A stretch of DNA of 17,065 nt from JBOHHM01 sp050725495 (GCA_050725495.1 JBOHHM010000235.1:1-17065), one strand, 5' to 3'. Positions 1 through 8,384 are shown, counted from the first letter of the stretch. The notes: generated by a model not told the origin, from the sequence alone. Translations and numbers: made by a program.

Positions 1-459
1 GAGGCCGAAGAACAGGCCAATGTTGACCGCCGCCGTGTGCGGCATCATCTGGATGTAGCTGGTCGAGGTCACGCCCTGCATGGAGCCGGTCTCGAGCATG
101 TGGCCGAACACGCGCACCGGCTCGACGCTGCCCGAGGACGAGCCGTAGGCAATGCCCATGCGTCCGTCGCGGATGGCTGCATTGTCCAGCAGCCCCGCAT
201 CGGCCAGCGCCAGTTCGCTGGCACGCACGGCCAGCAGCGAGACGCGGCCCATCGAGCGGATCATCTTGCGCGGATAGTGGGCCGGTGTCTGAAAGTCGTC
301 TACGGGGGCGCCGAGTCGGGTGTTGAGCGTCCTGAAGTAGTCCCATTCGGGCATGCGGCGAACCGCGTTGCGGCGCGCGCGCAGGCCGCCCTCGATCCTG
401 TCCCAGCGCTCGCCCAGCGCCGTGATGCCGGCCATGCCGGTGACGACAACGCGCTTCAT
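1..459 (-). CDS. apeR: Beta-ketoacyl-ACP synthase of the APE cluster (ApeR-like, FabF type), partial
   Basis: This is the N-terminal 153 residues of a thiolase-fold ketosynthase; the rest lies beyond the left edge. It starts MKRVVVTGMAGITALG, the classic FabF-type opening strand, and continues with GIAYGSSSGS (about residues 102-111) and a His-rich stretch near QMMPHTAA (about 137-144). The active-site Cys and the two His residues would fall in the missing part, so catalytic competence cannot be judged. The ATG at 459 shares one base with the TGA of the upstream ketoreductase, which suggests translational coupling. In described APE systems a separate ketosynthase (ApeR) works alongside the ApeO/ApeC pair in decarboxylative condensation with malonyl-ACP. 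Assignment as ApeR rests on its position after the ketoreductase. Confidence 0.9.
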   Translation of the reverse strand, partial: MKRVVVTGMAGITALGERWDRIEGGLRARRNAVRRMPEWDYFRTLNTRLGAPVDDFQTPAHYPRKMIRSMGRVSLLAVRASELALADAGLLDNAAIRDGRMGIAYGSSSGSVEPVRVFGHMLETGSMQGVTSTSYIQMMPHTAAVNIGLFFGL

Positions 460-1187
460 CAAATGATGCCGCCGTTGACGCCCAGCACCTGGCGCGTGAT
501 GTAGGAGGCCTCGTCCGACATCAAAAAAGCCACGGCCGCGGCCACTTCGGCGGGCTGGCCGACACGGTTCATGGGCACGACCTTGAGCGCCTCGTCGAGC
601 GGCAGGTCGCTCGTCATGTCGGTGTCGATCAAGCCGGGCGCGACACAATTGACGGTGATGCGCCGGCTCGCCAGTTCGACCGCCAGGGCCTTGGTCGCGC
701 CGATCAGGCCGGCCTTGGCCGCGCTGTAGTTGACCTGACCGCGGTTGCCCATGACGCCCGATACCGAAGCCAGGGTGACGATGCGGCCGCCTTGCTTCAG
801 GCGCACCATGGGCATGGTCAGCGGGTGCACGACGTTGAAGAAGCCGTCGAGGCTGGTGTCGAGCACGGCGTCCCAGTCGGCTTCCGAGAGAGCAGGAAAG
901 GCGTTGTCGCGCGAAATGCCGGCGTTGCAGACGATGCCATAGTAGGCGCCATGCTCGGCGATGTCGGCTTCGAGTGCTGCGCGGCTGGCTGCGCGGTCGC
1001 AAACGTCAAACTGCAGCACGCGCGCGGTGCCGCCGGCTGCCACGATCTCGGCGCTGACGGCCTCGGCTTCGGCGTGGCCCGCACGGCAATGGACGGTCAC
1101 GGCAAACGGGCTGCGGGCCAGCCGCAGTGCGATTTCACGGCCGATGCCGCGGCTCGATCCGGTGATCAGAACGCGTCGGGCGCTCAT
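459..1187 (-). CDS. apeQ: 3-oxoacyl-ACP reductase (FabG-like ketoreductase, ApeQ)
   Basis: This 242-residue protein is a short-chain dehydrogenase of FabG type. It should reduce the beta-keto group of each aryl-polyenoyl intermediate on the ACP with NADPH. The Rossmann glycine motif TGSSRGIG is at residues 9-16 and NAG at 88-90. The catalytic set is Ser141 (in ASVSG), Tyr154 and Lys158 (YSAAK), with the spacing seen in E. coli FabG. The C-terminal half carries VAPGLIDTDM and ends GVNGGII, like FabG. The length is normal for the family. Its ATG overlaps the dehydratase stop as ATGA, and its own TGA overlaps the next ketosynthase start. It lies between the ApeP-like dehydratase and the ApeR-like ketosynthase, the order known from APE clusters. 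A housekeeping FabG is unlikely in this setting. Confidence 0.95.
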   Translation of the reverse strand: MSARRVLITGSSRGIGREIALRLARSPFAVTVHCRAGHAEAEAVSAEIVAAGGTARVLQFDVCDRAASRAALEADIAEHGAYYGIVCNAGISRDNAFPALSEADWDAVLDTSLDGFFNVVHPLTMPMVRLKQGGRIVTLASVSGVMGNRGQVNYSAAKAGLIGATKALAVELASRRITVNCVAPGLIDTDMTSDLPLDEALKVVPMNRVGQPAEVAAAVAFLMSDEASYITRQVLGVNGGII

Positions 1188-1651
1188 GAAAAACTCCCCT
1201 GCAAGAATGTTTCGAAGTCGTCGGGCTCGAAGACCTTGAGTGTGGCCGTTGCCAGCGGCTCGTCACCCCGTCCAATGCTGCAGTCGTAGGCGCCCAGGCC
1301 GCTGGCATCACTGAAGATCATGGTGACGTGAATGCGCAGCGGCTGGTCTGCTGCAAAACTGGGGATGGTGGAGCGATAGCTGCGCGTGCCGAGCAACACC
1401 CCTTGCTTGGGGGCCGCGCCTTGCTGCCGCTTGACCAGACCCACATGGGCGGCGACCGTCTGCGCCATCAGCTCGATGCCAATCCAGGCCGGCATATGGC
1501 CCTGGGCGTCGGCGTACCAAGCCGCAGCGCGGGGCGTGTATTGGGCTGTCGTCGACTCGCCGCCAAAGTCCGTCACGCAGTCGAGCAGCAGCATGCTGTC
1601 GCGGTGCGGGAGCAAGTCTTCAACAGGCGGGAGAGAGGGCGGCGCACTCAT
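1184..1651 (-). CDS. apeP: Hotdog-fold 3-hydroxyacyl-ACP dehydratase (ApeP-like)
   Basis: This 155-residue hotdog protein is of the ApeP/FabZ-like kind. It should take part in removing water from beta-hydroxyacyl-ACP intermediates. LPHRDSMLLLD (residues 14-24) corresponds to the PH/PF...LLVD entry strand of FabZ. GIELMAQ (58-64) supplies the acidic residue Glu60 on the hotdog helix. The usual FabZ His, 14 residues before that acid, is not at its normal place: position 46 is Tyr, and the nearest His is His52 in QGHMP. The other dehydratase of the cluster has a regular His/Asp pair, so the two may act as a heterodimer, as reported for ApeI:ApeP. The start is 7 bases after the TAA of the ketosynthase gene, and the stop overlaps the ketoreductase start as ATGA. 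Confidence 0.9.
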   Translation of the reverse strand: MSAPPSLPPVEDLLPHRDSMLLLDCVTDFGGESTTAQYTPRAAAWYADAQGHMPAWIGIELMAQTVAAHVGLVKRQQGAAPKQGVLLGTRSYRSTIPSFAADQPLRIHVTMIFSDASGLGAYDCSIGRGDEPLATATLKVFEPDDFETFLQGSFS

Positions 1652-1658
1652 GCGCCGA

Positions 1659-2840
1659 TTATCTTTGATCGCCGATCAGCAAACTGGCGTTGCTGCCGCC
1701 AAAGGCAAAGGAGTTGCTCATGCAGACGCGCCCCGCACGCCGGCTGAAGCGGCGCCCTGTCGCGACGAGGTCCAGGCGCGGCAGTTCGGGGTCGGCCTGC
1801 CCGTCCCATACATGCGGCGGCAGACGGCCGTCCTGCAGCGCGAGCCAGCAAAACGCCAGCTCGGTGGCGCCTGCCGTACCCAGGGTGTGGCCCGTGAGGG
1901 GCTTGGTGCCGCTCGCAGCGACTGCGTCGGGGAAGACACGCGCGACGGCGCGGCTTTCCATTTCGTCGTTCTTCGGCGTGGCGGTGGCGTGCAGGTTCAG
2001 GTAGTCGATGGCGCTGGCGGCCAGGGCGGCATCGGCCAGGGCGGCCCGCATGGCTGCCTCGGCGCCCAGTCCTTCGGGTTGCGGGGCAGAAATGTGGTGG
2101 GCGTCGCTGGTTTCGCCGATGCCCAGCAGTTCAATGGCGGCTTCCTCGCGGCTCAGCAGGAACAGCGCTGCACCTTCGCCAATGTTGATGCCGCAGCGGT
2201 TGCGGCTCATGGGGTTCGTGAGTTCCACCGCGGTCGACTCCAGCGCGGCGAAGCCGCTGAGGGTCAGGCGACTCAGCGAATCGACGCCGCCGACCAGCAC
2301 CGCATCGCAAAAGCCGTGGCGGATGAGGTTGCGCGCCGAAGCAAATGCCTTGGCGCTGGAGGTGCACGCGGTGGAAACTGTGTAGGCCGGCCCGCCCAGG
2401 CCGAGATGGTGGGCCAGAAAGGGCGCAGCTATGCCGATCTCCTGCTGTGTGTAGCGGTAGCCGGGCGGCATCGCGCCATGGCTGTGATGGGCGGCGATGG
2501 CCGCTTCGCCCTCGGCAATGCCGGAGGTACTGGTGCCCAGCACCACGCCGATGCGGCCGCGGCCGTGGCGCGTCAGCGCAGCCTCGACCGCGCCCTCAAT
2601 CTGGCCCAGCGCGGCCAGCAGCAGGCGGTTGTTGCGGCAGGCGTAGTCGGCCAGGTGCGCGGGAACCTCGGGCAGCGCGCCGCGCGCCCGGCCCACCCGG
2701 GCGGGCCCTGCAGGCAACCAGCCTGCTTCGAGCACCATGCCGCTGCTGTCGCCTGCGAACAGATGCTGCGCAACCTGGTCTGCCCCGCAGCCCAGGGCGT
2801 TGATGATGCCCAGCGCCGGCAGATAGCAGCGTGTATTCAT
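1659..2840 (-). CDS. apeO: Beta-ketoacyl-ACP synthase (ApeO-like catalytic KS subunit)
   Basis: This 393-residue ketosynthase is of FabF/FabB type and has an intact Cys-His-His triad. Cys159 lies in STACTSSAKA, His284 in LHATAT and His318 in KPLTGHTLGTAG, with Lys313 just before it. The C-terminal NSFAFGGSNAS glycine loop is present. It should condense aryl-polyenoyl chains with malonyl-ACP. In published APE systems ApeO pairs with the chain-length-factor-like ApeC, whose homolog is the first ape gene here (13694-14398). The ATG overlaps the stop of the lipoprotein gene as ATGA, and the dehydratase gene follows after a 7-base gap. The N-terminus is a little shorter than that of housekeeping FabF (about 412 residues). 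Confidence 0.95.
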   Translation of the reverse strand: MNTRCYLPALGIINALGCGADQVAQHLFAGDSSGMVLEAGWLPAGPARVGRARGALPEVPAHLADYACRNNRLLLAALGQIEGAVEAALTRHGRGRIGVVLGTSTSGIAEGEAAIAAHHSHGAMPPGYRYTQQEIGIAAPFLAHHLGLGGPAYTVSTACTSSAKAFASARNLIRHGFCDAVLVGGVDSLSRLTLSGFAALESTAVELTNPMSRNRCGINIGEGAALFLLSREEAAIELLGIGETSDAHHISAPQPEGLGAEAAMRAALADAALAASAIDYLNLHATATPKNDEMESRAVARVFPDAVAASGTKPLTGHTLGTAGATELAFCWLALQDGRLPPHVWDGQADPELPRLDLVATGRRFSRRAGRVCMSNSFAFGGSNASLLIGDQR

Positions 2841-3418
2841 GGTTCGGGCTCCACTTCAGATGGGAGCGCCAGACTCTGCACGTCCAGATCCAGGCTGGCG
2901 GGCGGAAGGGCAATGCGCATCTGTTGATACGGCGGCTGCGCGCCCGTGTAGCTGACGCTCATGAGGGCCTGGTCGCCGGACAGAATGCGCCGCAGGCCCG
3001 GGCGTTCCTCCAGCGTCAAAGGCGGGGTGAGCCCCGCGCGCACGGCATCGGCCGGCCACAGCGTGAGCTGCAGCAAGGCCAGCAGCAGCGCGGGGTCCAG
3101 GCGCTGGTCCGCCAGCGTGATCGCGCTTGCCGCCTGGTTGTTGTAGACCACGTGGACCAGCTTGTGGCCAAAGGGCGTGAGGCCAACGAAGCTCAGACGC
3201 TGGGCGTCGGCTTCGATGCTGGCAATCAGGGTTTCGCGGCGGCCGCTGAATGTCGCTTCGACTTTCTGCTCCACCTCGAACGCGGCCACGGCTGCCGTGG
3301 GCTGCAGGCAGTAGCGGCCGCCGCCGGGCAGGGCGGCGCAACGCGAATCGTGGCCGGCGCAGGCGGCCACGGTGAGCAGCAAGGCCGGCGCCAGGGCGCG
3401 GGCGAGCACAGAGTTCAT
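2837..3418 (-). CDS. apeN: DUF3261-type outer-membrane lipoprotein (ApeN-like)
   Basis: This 193-residue protein opens with a lipoprotein signal sequence: a charged start, a hydrophobic core (ALAPALLLTV) and a lipobox ending in Cys20 (LTVAAC). The residue after Cys is Ala, which does not suggest inner-membrane retention. The mature part has the features of the DUF3261 lipoproteins found in APE clusters, including ATFSGRRETLIASIEA and LTPFGHKL, a small beta-rich domain reminiscent of LolB/LolA-like lipid binders. The likely job is to receive or insert the finished polyene lipid at the outer membrane together with the LolA-like protein and the exporter; that role is inferred. The start overlaps the exporter stop as ATGA, and the stop overlaps the ketosynthase start in the same way. 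Confidence 0.85.
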   Translation of the reverse strand: MNSVLARALAPALLLTVAACAGHDSRCAALPGGGRYCLQPTAAVAAFEVEQKVEATFSGRRETLIASIEADAQRLSFVGLTPFGHKLVHVVYNNQAASAITLADQRLDPALLLALLQLTLWPADAVRAGLTPPLTLEERPGLRRILSGDQALMSVSYTGAQPPYQQMRIALPPASLDLDVQSLALPSEVEPEP

Positions 3419-5775
3419 GCCGCGGCCCTCCCATCAAAACTCAGCACCATCGGTGCCAGCAGCACGGACATGCCTATGCCCGTGAGCAGCGTCAGGCCGA
3501 AACTGGAAAGCGCGGGCATGGAGCTGAAAGCCAACAGGCCGAAGGACAGCAGCGTGGTGCCGGCCGACAGCAGCACGCCGGCCAGGGTGGCCGCGGCGCG
3601 CACCCCACCTTCGCGCAGGAAAATGGCGTAGTTCACGCCGACACCGAGCACCAGCATCAAGGCCATCAGGTTGAACAGCGTCAGCGGCGTGCCAAGATAG
3701 CCGAACAGGCCCAGCGCCAGCGCCATGGCCAGCAGGGTGGGGGTCAGCATGACGGCCGCTTGGCACCAGCGGTAGCGCAAGCACAGCACGCCATAGACGA
3801 GGCACAGCGCACCGATCAGCCACAGCGCGCCCCATCGCCGGTAATCGCGAAACAGCCGGGTGACGCCGCCGGCCTTGTCGACCAGGCTCACGCCCGGCAG
3901 GCCGGCTGCCGCCTCGGCCAGTCGGGCCACCTCGCTTGTGCCTTGCGGCACGACGACGGACGCGTAGCCCTGCTCCGTCCGGCCCAGCCAGAGATGGCGA
4001 AACGGAGCCGAGAGCGGAGCCTTGAGCCAGTCCTCGAGCTTCAGTGACCGCTCGGCAGAGGCCTTGAATGCGGCGATCTGCCGCGTCGCGATCTCATCGC
4101 GCAGCTCGCTGCGCGCGAGCAAGGCCTTCAGTGCCGCCTCATCGCCGAACACCCTTGCCTGCCACAGGGCGCGGCTGTGTGCCTGCTCGTCGGCCGGTGG
4201 AACAAAGGACGAGAGGCTTTGGTAGCCAGTGAGTTGATGCTGCGCGACCAGCGCGGCCAGCCGTGCGCTCAGCTGCTTTTCATGGCGCAGCACGGCGTCG
4301 GGTGTGGAACCCTCGACCAGGAAAAACTGGCTGCCGTTGCCCAGGCCCGTCAGTTCGCGGATCTGTTCCTCCTGGGCCACCAGGGCGGGCGGCCTCGAGA
4401 TGAGCAGGCGCACGTCGTCGTCGCCCCGCAGATGCAGCCAGCCGGGCGCGGCCGCTGCCAGCAGCAGAGCTGCCAGAACGATGCAGGCACGGCGGTTCAT
4501 GCGTGTTTGCCACCAGTCGAGCAGGCGCTGTGCTGACCTGACGGCGGCTTCGGGATCCCGCTCGCTGGGACGTGCGAGCAGCGCCGGTAGCAGCAGAAAG
4601 ACAGACAGCCAGGCGCCGCTGAGGCCCACCAGGGCGAACAGCGCGATCTGCGAGAGCGCTGGGAAGGGGGCCTGCATCAACGCGCCGTAGCCGAGCAGAC
4701 TGGTCGCCAGGGCCACCGTCAGCCCGGGGGCAATGCGACGCAGCCCCGCCATCGGGTCCCATGAGGCGCCTGCGCCCAGATGGGCGGCGAAATACTGGAT
4801 CGCGTAGTCGATGGCCTCGCCGATCAGGCTCGCGCCGAACACCAGCGTGATCAGGTGCATTTCACCGTGGGCCCAGACCGTGGCGGCGACGGCGGCGCCG
4901 ATGCCAAAACCGACGGAGAGCAGGCCGAGCGCCAGCGGACGCAGCGAACGGAAAACGAGGTAGAGCAGCAGCAGCAGTCCGACCAGCGAGCCGGCGCCAA
5001 TCAGGTCGAACTCGCGCTCGGCACTCGCGCGCGCGGCGCCGGCGTAGAAGACGGTGCCGGTGCGCAGCAGCTGGGCTTCGGGGTGTGCTCGGCGCAGGGT
5101 CGCCTCGGCGCTGGCAACAGCGTCGGTGACACGCTGTTGCGTGTCACTGTCGTAGGCCGAGCCGGCGAGCTCGGCCGACACGAAGACCCAGGTCTTGCCT
5201 GCACCACGGGTCACGAGCAGTCCGTTTTCTGCCTCGAGCGTGAGGCTTTTCAAGGGCAGACTGGCGAGCCAGGCGTCGGTGAAGCCGAAGGGGTCGTCGG
5301 CGGGCGACAGCGTCAGGCCGAACCGCATGGGCGCGTAGAGCTTGCGTTGCAGGCGGCCTTCGAGATCGCCCTGGCCGCTGGCCAGGGCGGCGCTGTCGGT
5401 CTGCGTGAGCAGGCTGTAGCGGTGCTGCAGGTAGAGCGCGGTGAGCTGCTGCAGGTCCAGCGGCGGCAGGTCGGCCAGCACCCGGCGGAAGGGGTTGCTC
5501 TCCTGTGATGCGCGCAGCTGCGCGGCATAGGCGCGGGCGGCCGCGGCCGCCGCCTCGGGGGACTCGTGCCCGACCAGGAAGACAGCGCGGTTACCGGCCG
5601 CGTCGGCCAGCTGACTAACGGCCTTTTCGGCCACCGGGCTGCGCTCGGTCGGCGGCAGCAGGGCCAGCAGATTGGTTTGCAGCGGCGGCCGGCCCGCCCA
5701 TTGCAGGGCGCAGGCGACGGCGACGCCGAAAGCCAGCAGCAGCCAGAGAAAAGCGCGCAGCCGCATGGCCCTCAT
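3415..5775 (-). CDS. apeM: MMPL/RND-family exporter (ApeM-like)
   Basis: This protein of about 786 residues is a large inner-membrane transporter of the MMPL/RND superfamily. It has one N-terminal membrane helix (about 7-26), a periplasmic domain, a block of membrane helices, and then a repeat of the same plan. GEAIDYAIQYFAAHL in the first membrane block and LGVGVNYAIFLREGG in the second are the paired polar transmembrane segments typical of this family, each with an Asp/Asn-Tyr-Ala element. It presumably flips or exports the polyene-lipid. The open frame extends upstream to 5988, but the ATG at 5775 is preferred because it overlaps the LolA-like gene's TGA as ATGA and places the hydrophobic helix at the N-terminus (MRAMRLRAFLW). 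The upstream extension is Arg/Pro-rich and is only the shadow of the neighbouring gene. Confidence 0.92.
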   Translation of the reverse strand: MRAMRLRAFLWLLLAFGVAVACALQWAGRPPLQTNLLALLPPTERSPVAEKAVSQLADAAGNRAVFLVGHESPEAAAAAARAYAAQLRASQESNPFRRVLADLPPLDLQQLTALYLQHRYSLLTQTDSAALASGQGDLEGRLQRKLYAPMRFGLTLSPADDPFGFTDAWLASLPLKSLTLEAENGLLVTRGAGKTWVFVSAELAGSAYDSDTQQRVTDAVASAEATLRRAHPEAQLLRTGTVFYAGAARASAEREFDLIGAGSLVGLLLLLYLVFRSLRPLALGLLSVGFGIGAAVAATVWAHGEMHLITLVFGASLIGEAIDYAIQYFAAHLGAGASWDPMAGLRRIAPGLTVALATSLLGYGALMQAPFPALSQIALFALVGLSGAWLSVFLLLPALLARPSERDPEAAVRSAQRLLDWWQTRMNRRACIVLAALLLAAAAPGWLHLRGDDDVRLLISRPPALVAQEEQIRELTGLGNGSQFFLVEGSTPDAVLRHEKQLSARLAALVAQHQLTGYQSLSSFVPPADEQAHSRALWQARVFGDEAALKALLARSELRDEIATRQIAAFKASAERSLKLEDWLKAPLSAPFRHLWLGRTEQGYASVVVPQGTSEVARLAEAAAGLPGVSLVDKAGGVTRLFRDYRRWGALWLIGALCLVYGVLCLRYRWCQAAVMLTPTLLAMALALGLFGYLGTPLTLFNLMALMLVLGVGVNYAIFLREGGVRAAATLAGVLLSAGTTLLSFGLLAFSSMPALSSFGLTLLTGIGMSVLLAPMVLSFDGRAAA

Positions 5776-6422
5776 GGCTTGCTGGTGCCGCGGGACTCGC
5801 CGCCAAAGAGCTTGAGCTCGGCATCGCTGGGGGTGGCGACGCTCTGCGTATGGCGCAAGCGTATGTGGGTCGTGTCGCCGCCGCTCTCTTTGATGCGGAT
5901 GGTCTCGACAAAGCGGCTGCCCGACAGCTGCAGGCCGGTGAGCGCCTGGGCCAGCTGCGGCTGGCGCGGCTTGAGCTCCAGGCTCCACATGCTGGTGTCA
6001 CCCTGCAGTGCAACGTCGAAATACTCGCGCAGGGCCGCCGTGTTGGCACCGAGCATGGCGCCCAACACACGAGCGACCTGGGCCAGGCCCGGCACTTCGC
6101 GCACGCCGCGCTCCTTGCGAACGCCATCGGCACCGATTTCGACGATTTTCTCCTCGCCGAGCACATAGGTCATGCGGTAGGGCTGCTCGATCTCCCACAG
6201 CACGCCGTGCTTGCGCGAGTAGACGAGGCGCCCGGTCGTGACCAGCGCTCGCTTGAGCGCGGCCATCTGCCTGGTTTGCGTGAACTCGGCGCGCACGGCC
6301 GGAGATTTTTCGACCTGGGCACCGATGCGGTCCAAAGCGTCGAGCTCCGTCGCGTACAGGGGGGTGACGCAGCCCAGTGCGCCCATCAGCACGAGGCAGG
6401 GGAGGACAGTTAGCGACCGCAT
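5772..6422 (-). CDS. apeL: LolA-like outer-membrane lipoprotein carrier (ApeL-like)
   Basis: This 216-residue predicted periplasmic protein has a signal peptide (MRSLTVLPCLVLMGALG, probable cleavage after PLYA near residue 24). The mature part follows the LolA pattern: an early FTQTRQMAALKRAL strand, then GRLVYSRKHGVLWEIEQPYR and RMTYVLGEEKIVEIG. These match the half-barrel strands of LolA/RseB-like lipid carriers. APE clusters routinely hold such a protein, and a role in carrying the hydrophobic product across the periplasm fits with the exporter and lipoprotein encoded next to it. That transport role is inference. The ATG at 6422 overlaps the thioesterase end by 13 bases, and the stop overlaps the exporter start as ATGA. 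Confidence 0.9.
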   Translation of the reverse strand: MRSLTVLPCLVLMGALGCVTPLYATELDALDRIGAQVEKSPAVRAEFTQTRQMAALKRALVTTGRLVYSRKHGVLWEIEQPYRMTYVLGEEKIVEIGADGVRKERGVREVPGLAQVARVLGAMLGANTAALREYFDVALQGDTSMWSLELKPRQPQLAQALTGLQLSGSRFVETIRIKESGGDTTHIRLRHTQSVATPSDAELKLFGGESRGTSKP

Positions 6423-6829
6423 GCGCGCTCCAGATTGGCAAAAACGATGGGGGGAGACATGTATTGCAGCTCACGGCTGGCGGCGTCGACCGCCACCTGC
6501 ACCGTGTGGCCCTTGGTCAGTCGCTGGCCGCTGGCGGCGTCGCGGATTTCATAGCCTATCTTGATGCGGTTTTCATATTCGAGCAGTCTTGCCTCGACGC
6601 GCAGCTGCTGGCCGTAAAGCGCTGACTGCACGTACTTGAGTTGGCACTCGACGATGGGCCACAGGTAGCCGGAGGCCTGCATTTGCGGATAGTCGTAGTC
6701 GAACCGGCGCAACAGCGCGCAGCGCGCCAGTTCGAAATACTTGAGGTAGTGGCCGTGCCAGGCGACGTTCATGGCATCGACATCGTGGAAAGGCACTTCG
6801 ACAACAATGCTGGCGGCGAGCTTAAACAT
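6410..6829 (-). CDS. apeK: 4HBT-family acyl thioesterase (ApeK-like)
   Basis: This 139-residue single hotdog-fold thioesterase is related to 4-hydroxybenzoyl-CoA thioesterase and YbgC. The N-terminal signature VPFHDVDAMNVAWHGHYLKYFELAR (about 12-36) contains Asp18, at the place of the catalytic acid of the 4HBT family, and the HGHYLKYFE helix start. The expected role is hydrolysis of acyl-ACP or acyl-CoA thioesters, either releasing the finished polyene or editing stalled chains; the sequence does not distinguish these. The start overlaps the ammonia-lyase TAA by 8 bases and the stop overlaps the next gene by 13, so it is embedded in the operon. The length is normal for the family. Confidence 0.9.
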   Translation of the reverse strand: MFKLAASIVVEVPFHDVDAMNVAWHGHYLKYFELARCALLRRFDYDYPQMQASGYLWPIVECQLKYVQSALYGQQLRVEARLLEYENRIKIGYEIRDAASGQRLTKGHTVQVAVDAASRELQYMSPPIVFANLERACGR

Positions 6830-8384
6830 CGGGGTAGAGCTCCCAGCGGCCCGCGCGGATCAGCCCGGTCATGGCGCGCAGTTCGGCTTCGAGCGGGCGG
6901 TCTTCGTCAAGGAAGGGCGAATGCTCGCCGACGCGCTGCATGAAGTCCGCAACCGCAGGCGTTAGCGCGGCCGGTGCTCCATCGGCGAGTTTCTGACGCA
7001 GCGTGACGCCCTGCACGGTGGCCAGCGTGAGCGCCGCCGCCACCTGCTCGGTCAGTTCGAGCACGCGCAGGCAGTCGCGCGCGGCAATGGTGCCCATGCT
7101 CACCTTGTCCTGGTTGTGGCATTCGGTCGAGCGCGAGAACACACTGGCCGGCATGGTCAGCTTGAGCGCTTCGGCGGTCCACGCCGAAGCGCCGATCTGC
7201 ACCGCCTTGAAGCCGTGGTTGATAGGCGCGCGCTCGCCACCGCTGCCCGAGAGGTTTTGCGGCAGGCCGTGGTTGTATTTGCTGTCGACCAGCAGGGCGA
7301 GCTGGCGGTCCATCAGGTCGGCGAGGTTGGCCACGGCGGTTTTCAGCGCGTCCATGGCGAAGGCGATGTGGCCGCCGTAGAAGTGCCCGCCGTGCAGCAC
7401 GAGTTCGGCGTCGCCGTCGATCAGCGGATTGTCGTTGGCGCTGTTGAGCTCGTTCTCGATATCGCGCCGCATCCAGCTTAAAGCGTCGCGCGTGACGCCG
7501 ATCACGTGCGGCGCGCAGCGGATCGAGTAGCGGTCTTGCAGGCGGATGACTTCCGCGTCGTTGGCGCAGAGGTCGCCGTGAATCCACGCGGCGGCCTCGT
7601 TCTGCCCGGCGTGCGGCTTGGCGGCGAACAGGCGCGGGTCGAAATGGCCGCGATTGCCGCGCAGCGCCACCGAGGCCAGCGCGGTCAGGCGGCAGCACAG
7701 GCGCGTCAGGTAGTCGGCGCGCTGCCAGGCCAGACAGGCCAGCCCCGTCATGACTGCCGTGCCGTTCATGATCGCCAGCCCTTCCTTGGGCGCCAGGGTC
7801 AGCGGCGAGCGGCCGAGCAGGGTCAGCGCCTGCGCCGCCGGTTGCCGGATACCGGCATGGCGCACCTCGCGCTCCCCGATCAGCGCGGCCGCGACGTAGG
7901 ACAGCGGCGTCAGATCGCCGCTGGCGCCCACCGATCCCTCTTGCGGGATGTAGGGCAGGACGCGGTGCTCGATCAGTGCGGCGAGTTGCTCGAGCAGTTC
8001 CCAGCGCACGCCGGAGCAACCCTGAGCCAGGGAATTGAGGCGGCAGACCAGCACGGCCAGCGTTGCCTCGTCGTCCAGGTGCTCGCCGAGGCCGCAGCCG
8101 TGGTAGCGCGTGAGGTGCAGCGGCAGCTCGGCCACCAGATGCGGCGGCACGCTGACCGTGCAGGAGTCGCCATAGCCGGTGTTCACGCCGTAGACGATGC
8201 CGTTGTCGGCGAGCAGGCGTTCGAGGTAGGCGGCGCCGCTTTTGATGCGTCGGCTGAATTCGGGGACGCTCGACAGCGACACGCCCGCGCCATGACGGGC
8301 GACGTGCAGCACGTCCTCGATGTTCAGGCGGCGGGCGCCGATTTCAATGCTGATGCGCGCGGCAACGCTTGCGTCCATGTTCAT
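6822..8384 (-). CDS. HAL/PAL/TAL-family aromatic amino acid ammonia-lyase of the APE cluster
   Basis: This 520-residue MIO-dependent ammonia-lyase has the Ala154-Ser155-Gly156 triad (SVGASGDLTPLS) that cyclises to the electrophilic MIO group. The catalytic Tyr65 is in VYGVNTGYG, and NDNPLID and NLSGSGGERAP regions follow. It removes ammonia from an aromatic amino acid to give an aryl acrylate. The doublet at the usual substrate-selectivity position is Tyr94-His95 (LTRYHGCG), which is neither the Ser-His of histidine lyases, the His-Leu of tyrosine lyases nor the Phe-Leu of phenylalanine lyases, so the substrate cannot be read directly. In an APE cluster it most likely supplies cinnamate or coumarate as a starter. 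The start at 8384 is chosen for its ATGA overlap with the preceding gene; the frame is open to 8459 and an ATG at 8378 is also possible. It has nothing of a hut operon around it. Confidence 0.93.
   Translation of the reverse strand: MNMDASVAARISIEIGARRLNIEDVLHVARHGAGVSLSSVPEFSRRIKSGAAYLERLLADNGIVYGVNTGYGDSCTVSVPPHLVAELPLHLTRYHGCGLGEHLDDEATLAVLVCRLNSLAQGCSGVRWELLEQLAALIEHRVLPYIPQEGSVGASGDLTPLSYVAAALIGEREVRHAGIRQPAAQALTLLGRSPLTLAPKEGLAIMNGTAVMTGLACLAWQRADYLTRLCCRLTALASVALRGNRGHFDPRLFAAKPHAGQNEAAAWIHGDLCANDAEVIRLQDRYSIRCAPHVIGVTRDALSWMRRDIENELNSANDNPLIDGDAELVLHGGHFYGGHIAFAMDALKTAVANLADLMDRQLALLVDSKYNHGLPQNLSGSGGERAPINHGFKAVQIGASAWTAEALKLTMPASVFSRSTECHNQDKVSMGTIAARDCLRVLELTEQVAAALTLATVQGVTLRQKLADGAPAALTPAVADFMQRVGEHSPFLDEDRPLEAELRAMTGLIRAGRWELYPDV

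Noticed and set aside
1386..2927. A 513-codon plus-strand open frame opposite the ketosynthase and dehydratase genes
   Set aside because: It is low-complexity Arg/Ala/Gln/Gly-rich translation without a domain, lying over clear catalytic genes on the other strand.
6822..8384. Housekeeping histidine utilisation gene hutH
   Set aside because: No other hut gene is nearby, the gene is coupled by overlaps to APE genes on both sides, and the selectivity doublet differs from HutH.
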